From assembly GCA_030696045.1 (NCBI GenBank), contig JAUYNO010000019.1:1-64000 (forward strand): DNA of 64,000 nt. The letters run 5' to 3'. Of the stretch, positions 57,896 to 64,000 are shown piece after piece. Source of the stretch: Stagnimonas sp. (GTDB taxonomy: Bacteria > Pseudomonadota > Gammaproteobacteria > Nevskiales > Nevskiaceae). The translations under genes were made by a program, and so were the position numbers. Position 1 is the stretch's first letter; the number at the start of each line of letters is the position of its first letter. Under the pieces are notes generated by a model, which was not told the DNA's origin, made no database searches, and saw only the letters and a list, made by a program, of their open reading frames with translations.

Positions 57896-60800
57896 CTATT
57901 CGGTGCAGCTGGTCGAACCCGGGTACTTGGCCTCGTCGGCGACCAGCACGGTGTCGATCCACTGCTTCACCAACGCATGTCCCTCGGCGTCGATGACGCT
58001 GCGCGCCAGTGGCGGCATGCGTGCGGCCGGTGTGGTGGCGGTCGGGCCGATGCGGTGTTCGACGATGGAATCCGCCGAGCTGCCCGGATGGAAATCGACG
58101 CTACGGCCGCCGTTGCCTTCCTGGCCAGTGGCGGTCGGGTGCTTGCAGATGCCATAGGTGCTATCGACCGGGCGGAACGAGTCCAGGTAGAAGCCGGTGG
58201 AACCGGCGAAGCCCTTGACGTTGTGGCAGTGCTGGCAATTGACCTCCAGCCAGGCGCGGGCGCGCTTCTCGATGTCCTGGGCCGAGTTGGCCTCAAAGCC
58301 GGAGTCGCCCGGCTTGTTGAACACCGGGATGCGCTCGAGCTTGGTGGCGATCTGCTTCATGTCGTCAACGCCGAGGTCGCTCGGGCAGCCGGCGAGGATG
58401 CCCTTGCTACACCAGTAGGCGATCTGGTTCTGGCCGTGGGCCTCGTGCTGGCTCTGGCCGTTGACCACTTTCGACTCGGTGAGGAAGGGCTTGTTCATCA
58501 TGCGCACCTTCAGGCCGATCGGCGCGGCGCCGGCCTCGGAGTCCTCGCGCGAGTGGCAGCTCAGGCACTGGTTGGCGTGCGGGATCAGGTAGTTCGGGGT
58601 CGAGCCGGTGTGTTTGAGGCCGGAATCGACATCGGTGTGATCCCAGGCCGCCGCCATGCTGCCGCCACCCAGGGCCAGCTTGGCCACCCGCTTGCCGCTG
58701 CCGGCATCGGTGCTCCAGATGTAGGACATGCCATCCCAGCGGGCGACACCCTTGGAGTTGACGCGCTTGATCAGCAGGCGCGTTTCGGCTGGCACCTCGG
58801 TGCCCTTGCTCTCGTCGGCGAAGCTGAAGGTCTTGGCGATGATGGTGCCGGTCGGGAAGATGATGGTGGCGTTGACGCCATCACCCGCCGCATCGCGGTA
58901 CACCGCCTTGGTGCCGGGCGGCAGGTAGGCGACGCGGTACTTCACCGTGTAGTCGGAGAACAGCTTGCTGGTCAGCGAGTACGGGACGCCGCCGCCATTG
59001 GGCTTGCTGGTCGGGTCCTCGGCGTTGTCGAACAGTTGGTACTGGTCCAGCGTCGGGCAGTTGACCTTGGCGGCCTCGAAATTGACCTTGCCACCGCCGA
59101 CCTTGGCATTGCAGAGCTTGTCGACCAGCGCCTGCGCCGGCGCCGGATCGTAGTCACCGCTGCGCACGAAGGGCGGGATCACCACCGGCGGCAGCAGCGG
59201 CAGGTTCTTGCCGTAGGTCACGCCGCAGTTGTGCGGAGCCAGGTCGAGATCGGCCGCGAACTGCTGCAGGCCGGCGACGCTCAGCGAGGTGACGGCACCA
59301 ATCAGCGCCGCCGGATCGGTCGGATCGGCCACCGCGAGCGCGATCACCGGCTCCAGGCCCTTGAGGCCGTGGAAGTTGCTGAAGGCGATGCTGTCGTCGC
59401 TGAATTCGTTGTCGTCGTCGATGCAGGAGGCAGACCAGTCGGGCTGGATGCGCGGCGCGCCGCTGGCGGCGGTGTCGAACTTGTAGGCGTTGTAATGGCA
59501 GCTCGGGTTCGGCACCTCGTTGGTGAGGACCGGCTTGCCGCGCGCATCCTTCGGCACCGGGTCGCCATTGGCGTCGACCGGATAGGCGCAGTCGGCGTCA
59601 TGGCTGTCGAGCAGGCCGTCCCAGACGATATGGGCGCCGCGATAGCCGCTGCCGCCGGTGCTCGCGCAGGTGGCGGCATTGGCCGGCTGCAGGCAGCCCG
59701 CCTGGGTCTTCAGGCCGACCAGCACCGGCAGGATGCGGGCGACATCGCCGTTCTGCAGATCATTGGTGGTCGGGGGCGGCAGCGCGTTGCCGTTGTTGAT
59801 GAACTTGTTCTTGAAGATATGCACGCCTTCCGTGTACCAGTCGATGCGCTTTTCCTCAGGCCGGCCGGCGCCTTCGGGGAACAGTTCGTAGCTGGCGTGG
59901 ATGATGCCGCCGGTGTTGTTGTTCTCGAAGGTGTTCTCGAAGATGTCGATGCGGTCGTAGCTGAGCGTGATCATGCCGCTACCCGGCGGCACGGCGCCGA
60001 CGATGCCACCCGAGGTGAAGTTGTAGGTGTTGTTGTTGCGCGAGAGGTTGCCGTACATGCGCGAGCGGTCGCCGTACTGGCGCAGGCCGTCGAGGTCGTA
60101 GATCAGGAAGCCGCCGGTATTGCACTCGGCGAGGTTGTGGGCGTACTCACCGCCCTGCACGTTCTCGATCTCGAAGCCGAAGACGTTGAACGCGGCGCGA
60201 CTGTTCTTGATGATCGCGGTGTTGGTCTGGCCGACGTAGATGCCGGCATCGGAGGCGCCGATGGACTCGGAGTCCTCGATCAGGATGTTCTCGGACGACA
60301 CCGGATAGATGCCGTAGCGCCCAGACAGCTTGCTCACCGTGTAGTCCGGCGAGGTGGTGTCGGCGCCGATGGTGTTCTCCGGAGCCTCCGGATTGCGCGT
60401 CGCGGGATCGGTGCAGGGCACGTCCAGACGCTCGCTGAAGTTCGCCGCCGTGATCGGGTCGGCACTCTGGCGACCACCACCCGAGGACCAGATCGCCCGC
60501 ACCCGGCGCAGGGTGCCGTGGTCGACGCCGCGCAGCTCGAAGCCATTGCCGCCGGTGTCGAGCACGGTGAGATCCTGCACGGTCAGGCCGTGCACGTTCA
60601 CCGCCAGCACGCCTTCCGGCGCATTGTTGTGCTTGAAGGAAAGCACGGTCTTGTCCTTGCCGCAGCCCTTCACCAGCACGTCTTCGGTGTTGGTCAGCTG
60701 CAGCGAGGACGTCAGCTCGAAATAGCCGCAGTCGAACTCGATAACGTCGCCCGGCGCGGCCTGGATCATCGCCGCGATCATCTCGGTGGTGGCCTGGTCG

Positions 60801-60949
60801 CCCGGCTTGATCAGGAAGTTGCGGCCGGTGGCACCCGCGGACAGGTCGGGATCGACCGGCGCCTTGCTGCGGCCGCAGGCGACTAGGCTCGCAGCGGCAG
60901 TGAGGGCAAGGGCGAACCCGGCGAGGGCGCGAATACGGGGGTGAAGCAT
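57896..60949 (-). CDS. Lipoprotein fusing parallel beta-helix and HNE_0200-type diheme domain
   Basis: A 1017-residue lipoprotein (lipobox ...SLVACGRSK). The N-terminal half is a parallel beta-helix (GNGFELRGVDHGTLRRVRAI, NILIEDSESIGASDAGIYVG, TAIIKNSRAAFNVFGFEIEN), matching the TIGR03805 type. The C-terminal half (NCPTLDQYQLFDNAEDPTS, ARWDGMSYIWS) matches the HNE_0200/TIGR03806 type and has two CxxCH haem motifs: Cys795-LS-Cys798-His799 and Cys905-QH-Cys908-His909. The two families are usually adjacent genes. The start has GGAG. Periplasmic or outer-membrane location; function unknown. Confidence 0.88.
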   Translation of the reverse strand: MLHPRIRALAGFALALTAAASLVACGRSKAPVDPDLSAGATGRNFLIKPGDQATTEMIAAMIQAAPGDVIEFDCGYFELTSSLQLTNTEDVLVKGCGKDKTVLSFKHNNAPEGVLAVNVHGLTVQDLTVLDTGGNGFELRGVDHGTLRRVRAIWSSGGGRQSADPITAANFSERLDVPCTDPATRNPEAPENTIGADTTSPDYTVSKLSGRYGIYPVSSENILIEDSESIGASDAGIYVGQTNTAIIKNSRAAFNVFGFEIENVQGGEYAHNLAECNTGGFLIYDLDGLRQYGDRSRMYGNLSRNNNTYNFTSGGIVGAVPPGSGMITLSYDRIDIFENTFENNNTGGIIHASYELFPEGAGRPEEKRIDWYTEGVHIFKNKFINNGNALPPPTTNDLQNGDVARILPVLVGLKTQAGCLQPANAATCASTGGSGYRGAHIVWDGLLDSHDADCAYPVDANGDPVPKDARGKPVLTNEVPNPSCHYNAYKFDTAASGAPRIQPDWSASCIDDDNEFSDDSIAFSNFHGLKGLEPVIALAVADPTDPAALIGAVTSLSVAGLQQFAADLDLAPHNCGVTYGKNLPLLPPVVIPPFVRSGDYDPAPAQALVDKLCNAKVGGGKVNFEAAKVNCPTLDQYQLFDNAEDPTSKPNGGGVPYSLTSKLFSDYTVKYRVAYLPPGTKAVYRDAAGDGVNATIIFPTGTIIAKTFSFADESKGTEVPAETRLLIKRVNSKGVARWDGMSYIWSTDAGSGKRVAKLALGGGSMAAAWDHTDVDSGLKHTGSTPNYLIPHANQCLSCHSREDSEAGAAPIGLKVRMMNKPFLTESKVVNGQSQHEAHGQNQIAYWCSKGILAGCPSDLGVDDMKQIATKLERIPVFNKPGDSGFEANSAQDIEKRARAWLEVNCQHCHNVKGFAGSTGFYLDSFRPVDSTYGICKHPTATGQEGNGGRSVDFHPGSSADSIVEHRIGPTATTPAARMPPLARSVIDAEGHALVKQWIDTVLVADEAKYPGSTSCTE

Positions 60950-61103
60950 GGCGGACTCCTGAGGCACGGCGGACGCTACAGACCGGCAGGGTACGGTCCT
61001 GCGGACGGGGCCCAAGCATATTCAGCCGGCGGCGCTGTCACCAAGAAGAAATATTACTCATTGACTGGCGCGGAACCGCTCTACCGCTCCGACCGCGAGA
61101 CCA

Positions 61104-61733
61104 CTAACCGCCCAGGTCGGAGAGCCTGGCCTCGAGCGCCGACAAGCGCTGCTCCAGCTCGCTGATGCGCGCGTCCAGTCCGGCATGGCCCGCCGCGCGA
61201 GGTGTCGCATCGGCAGTGGTGAGCGTCCGCGGGTCGGGCTCGCCGCAGAGCAGCTGCGCATGCCGCACCGCCGATTGTCCGAGCTGCCGTGGCAGGGTCA
61301 TCACCAGGGGCTGGGCGCGGTCGGCGAGATCGTCGAGCGCCGCCTGCACGCCGTCGATATCGGCCGGACCGCCGAGCGCGGCGGCATTGGCGCGCAACTC
61401 GGCGCTGGTCTGCGCGCCACGCAGGATCAGGGTCACCAGCACCGCCTGGGTCGCCGGCTTGAGCAGCCATTGGTGCTGGAACTTCTGCCGCCACTTGGTG
61501 GCACGCGCACTGGAGTCGTCCCGGGCCACCAGCCCTCTCTGTTCCAGGCTGAGCAGGGCATTGCCCACCTCGCCCTCGCTCAGGCTCATCACCGGCTCGC
61601 GGCTGCTCTTCTGGTTGGCGGCCGCCATCAGGCCGTTGACCGTCATCGGGTAGTAGGCCGGCGTGGTGATCGACTTCTCGACCAGGGAGGCCAGCACTCG
61701 CGCCTCGGTCGCGGTCAGCAGCACGGCTGTCAT
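61104..61733 (-). CDS. YceH-type (UPF0502/DUF480) protein
   Basis: A 209-residue protein of two winged-helix domains: LTATEARVLASLVEKSITTPAYYPMT, LMAAANQKSSREPVMSLSEGEV, then KFQHQWLLKPATQAVLVTLILRGAQTSAEL, and a C-terminal coiled coil (DARISELEQRLSALEARL). Function unknown. Its ATG overlaps the tal stop (ATGA). Confidence 0.93.
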   Translation of the reverse strand: MTAVLLTATEARVLASLVEKSITTPAYYPMTVNGLMAAANQKSSREPVMSLSEGEVGNALLSLEQRGLVARDDSSARATKWRQKFQHQWLLKPATQAVLVTLILRGAQTSAELRANAAALGGPADIDGVQAALDDLADRAQPLVMTLPRQLGQSAVRHAQLLCGEPDPRTLTTADATPRAAGHAGLDARISELEQRLSALEARLSDLGG

Positions 61734-62836
61734 TGCGCCGCCAGCGCGTCGCGCTTGTTGGCGACCGCTTGCAACAGCTGGGTCCAGGCGTCGACGAACA
61801 GCTGCACGCCATCAACGCTGAGCTGGTCAGTGATCGCCCCGAACGGCACGCCCAGCCGCTCCACCGCCGCCATCACCGCCTGGGCGAAGGCGACGCCGCT
61901 GTCGAGCGTGCGCCTCGCCTCGCCGTGGTCGCGGAAGGCATCGAGCGTGGCCGGCGGCACCGTGTTGACCGTCTCTGGCCCGATCAGGGCCTCGACGTAG
62001 AGCGTGTCGCGCCAGGCCGGATTCTTAACTCCGGTGCTGGCCCACAGCAGCCGCTGCGGACGCAGGCCCTGGCTCGCCAGCGCCTGCCAGCGCGGCGTCG
62101 CGCACAGCGCCAGATAGTCCTGGTAGGCGAGCTTGGCATTGGCGATGGCGACCTGGCCGCTGAGCGAGGGTGCCTCGCCGCCGATTCGCGCCAGTGCGGC
62201 ATCGACCGCAGTGTCGATGCGGCTGACGAAGAAGCTGGCGACGCTGGCCAGCTTGGCGGGCTCGCCGCCGCCCTTGAGCCAGGCTTCGGCACCATCGAGA
62301 TAGGCTTCGGCGACCGCCCGGTAGGCGGTCCGCGAGAACAGCAGGGTGACATTGACGTTGATGCCCTCGGCGATCAGCTGCCGCACCACCGGCACCCCGG
62401 CCGCCGTGCCCGGCACCTTGATCATCAGATTCGGGCGGCCCACCGTGCGCCACAGCCGGCGCGCCTCGGTCAAGGTGCGGGCGCTGTCATTGGCGAGCTT
62501 GGGCGAGACTTCCAGGCTGACGTAGCCGTCCTGCCCCTTGCTGTCGCGATACAGACGGTCAAAGGCATCGGCCGCCATGCGGATGTCCTCCACCGCCAGC
62601 ACCTCCACCAGCTGCTCGGGGTCGCGCAGGCCTTCGTGCACATGGCCGGCCAGCGAAACGTCGTACTGGTTGGTGCCGGCAATGGCCTTCTCGAAGATCG
62701 CCGGGTTGGAGGTGAGGCCGCGCAGACCGTCGTCGGCGATCATCCGCGCCAGGCCGGAGCCATCGACCAGGTCACGGCGGATGTAGTCGAGCCAGATGGA
62801 CTGGCCGTGATCGGCGAGGGCTTGCAGGCGGCTCAT
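61730..62836 (-). CDS. tal: Transaldolase
   Basis: Pentose phosphate enzyme of 368 residues, of the longer type found in actinobacteria and cyanobacteria. Motifs: SIWLDYIRRDL, GLRGLTSNPAIFEKAI, the Schiff-base lysine in NLMIKVPGTAAG, NVTLLFS and LLWASTGVKNP. The ATG at 62836 is chosen over 62881. It is divergent from the TonB receptor gene. Confidence 0.95.
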   Translation of the reverse strand: MSRLQALADHGQSIWLDYIRRDLVDGSGLARMIADDGLRGLTSNPAIFEKAIAGTNQYDVSLAGHVHEGLRDPEQLVEVLAVEDIRMAADAFDRLYRDSKGQDGYVSLEVSPKLANDSARTLTEARRLWRTVGRPNLMIKVPGTAAGVPVVRQLIAEGINVNVTLLFSRTAYRAVAEAYLDGAEAWLKGGGEPAKLASVASFFVSRIDTAVDAALARIGGEAPSLSGQVAIANAKLAYQDYLALCATPRWQALASQGLRPQRLLWASTGVKNPAWRDTLYVEALIGPETVNTVPPATLDAFRDHGEARRTLDSGVAFAQAVMAAVERLGVPFGAITDQLSVDGVQLFVDAWTQLLQAVANKRDALAAQ

Positions 62837-62975
62837 GGCGGTGGACGATGCAGTCGGGCAGTGAAACAGGCTGGCGAGCATAGCGCCGCCAGCCGGGACG
62901 GAGAACCGGCCGGAGGCACGGATGTTGCGAATCCTGGCGCAAGCCCTGCCCTGTCGCCTCCGGAGCCTGCCCCGC

Positions 62976-64000
62976 ATGTCCAGCCGCGTCCGCCCGAGTC
63001 ATTCTTCCCGCTTCCGCCGCCACCCTCTGTCGCTGGCTGTGGCCGCCCTGTTCAGCGCCGCGCCGGGCGGCGCGGTGCTAGCCCAGCAGGCGCCGACCAG
63101 CGACATCGTGCTCGACAACGTCACCGTCACCGCCACCCGGCGCAACTCGGGCGTGCAGGACACCCCGCTCAACATAACGGCGGTGACCGGGGCGGAAATC
63201 CAGCGCCAGGGCCTGACCGACATGTCCGACCTGGTGCAGCTGGTGCCCGGCATCTATTTCGAGGACACCGGCGGCCGTGACGGCAACCCCATCATCGCGC
63301 GCGGCCTGAATGTCGACCAACTGGGGCCCAGCGGCAATGACAATGGTGGCTCGGTCGCTACCTACATCGGCGATATTCCGCTGTATCTCGACTTCAAACT
63401 GTTCGACATCAATCGTGTCGAGGTGCTGCTGGGCCCTCAGGGCACGCTCTACGGCGCTGGCAGCCTGGGCGGCGCCATCCGCTACATCCCCAACCGCCCC
63501 AACACCAGCAAGGCCGAGTTGGAAGTCCGCCAGGACACCTATGGCATCAACTACAGCAGCGGCGTCGGCAGCAAGACGGTGGCGGTTGGCAACCTGCCGC
63601 TGAGCGAGAACGCCGCGCTACGCGCCTCGCTGGGCTACATCCACACCCCGGGCTACTCCGACGCCAATTACCTGGTGCGCGAGCCCGGCGTCTCCGACCC
63701 GGAGCCGGACTTCACCGATCCGCTGGCGGTCGCCAGCAACCTCCAGCGCAAGAAGGACAGCGACAGCGAGAACACCCTGTCCGGCAACCTCAGCGCCCTG
63801 TACCGCCTCAGCGAGCAGCTCGACGCCAACCTCAGCTATTTCTACCAGGACCAGTCGGTAGGCAACCGCTCCATCAACCAGAGCCAGTCCTTCGGCACGG
63901 GCCGCTACGAGAATGGCTTCCGTTTCCTGGAGCCGAATGACCGCCGCAACCAGCTGTTGAGCCTGGAAGTGAACTGGGATCTCGACTTCGCCAAGCTGAC
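62976..64000 (+). CDS. TonB-dependent receptor, N-terminal part (cut by window end)
   Basis: A partial outer-membrane receptor of 341 codons visible, still open at 64000. A signal peptide (ending GGAVLAQQ) precedes a TonB-box-like start (DIVLDNVTVTATRR) and the plug domain: NITAVTGAEIQRQG, LVQLVPGIYFEDTGG, FDINRVEVLLGPQGTLYGAGSLGGAIRYI. Then the first beta strands of the barrel. CGGAG lies 11 bases before the ATG. An in-frame ATG at 62922 is possible. Substrate unknown. Confidence 0.93.
   Translation, partial: MSSRVRPSHSSRFRRHPLSLAVAALFSAAPGGAVLAQQAPTSDIVLDNVTVTATRRNSGVQDTPLNITAVTGAEIQRQGLTDMSDLVQLVPGIYFEDTGGRDGNPIIARGLNVDQLGPSGNDNGGSVATYIGDIPLYLDFKLFDINRVEVLLGPQGTLYGAGSLGGAIRYIPNRPNTSKAELEVRQDTYGINYSSGVGSKTVAVGNLPLSENAALRASLGYIHTPGYSDANYLVREPGVSDPEPDFTDPLAVASNLQRKKDSDSENTLSGNLSALYRLSEQLDANLSYFYQDQSVGNRSINQSQSFGTGRYENGFRFLEPNDRRNQLLSLEVNWDLDFAKL

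Noticed and set aside
57380..60886. A 1168-codon plus-strand open frame across hrpA and the beta-helix gene
   Set aside because: It runs antisense across two real genes and their terminator, without any recognisable domain; a composition artefact.

Overview
The window is a 64 kb piece of a G+C-rich (about two-thirds by eye) gammaproteobacterial chromosome. The gene content (hisE-tatABC, lexA-imuA-imuB-dnaE2, rdgB-hemW, the rpmE / malic enzyme / ponA neighbourhood, a QmcA/NfeD pair, a TonB-dependent receptor) fits the Xanthomonadales/Nevskiales/Pseudomonas side of the class. A closer assignment cannot be supported from sequence reading alone. Genes are densely packed with many ATGA/TGATG overlaps. 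No rRNA, tRNA, CRISPR array, phage or insertion sequence was recognised, and no stretch over about 300 bases lacks a gene.

Layout. 0-6.7 kb: a large M19-like lipoprotein, a polytopic membrane protein of the family often labelled fenitrothion hydrolase, a DUF1003 protein, rph and sufE. 6.3-7.7 kb: a coupled ECF sigma factor / membrane protein / DUF3106 operon. 7.8-12.8 kb: QmcA-like SPFH protein, NfeD, two tandem hemolysin III paralogues, PPK2 and an MFS transporter. 12.9-16.6 kb: a small unknown protein, a YafY-type regulator, a DUF1579 protein and an OmpR-type two-component system. 16.6-21.3 kb (minus strand): hisBHAF, a terminator, then hisE-tatABC; hisI is absent. 21.5-28.5 kb: hydrolase, SlyD, an exported methyltransferase-like protein and metH. 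28.7-31.2 kb: a secreted repeat protein that looks less G+C-rich than its surroundings. 31.5-39.6 kb: DUF1631 protein, then an SOS mutasome cassette (lexA with its own box, imuA, imuB, dnaE2). 39.7-43.9 kb: rdgB, hemW, a CPXCG zinc protein, AraC and ABM proteins. 43.9-53.8 kb: rpmE2, malic enzyme, gltA, CsbD, PBP1a, acyltransferase, hemE, pyrF and a ccdAB module placed directly upstream of pyrF. 53.8-64 kb: hrpA, a fused beta-helix/diheme lipoprotein, yceH, tal and a TonB receptor cut by the window end.

The most unusual theme is a set of palindromic repeat elements. Several lie between genes (4934-4957, 5743-5791, 6220-6243, 39572-39728). Others lie inside open reading frames without breaking them: a 41-codon three-hairpin block in rdgB, a 146-bp nested palindrome in the hemW N-terminus, a 7-bp-repeat palindrome in hrpA, and a 24-bp-arm hairpin forming the MFS transporter C-terminus. 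This resembles coding palindromic elements such as those of Rickettsia, and three different elements sit within about 1 kb between dnaE2 and hemW. The second highlight is the single-polypeptide fusion of two uncharacterised families (parallel beta-helix and HNE_0200-type) ending in two CxxCH haem motifs.
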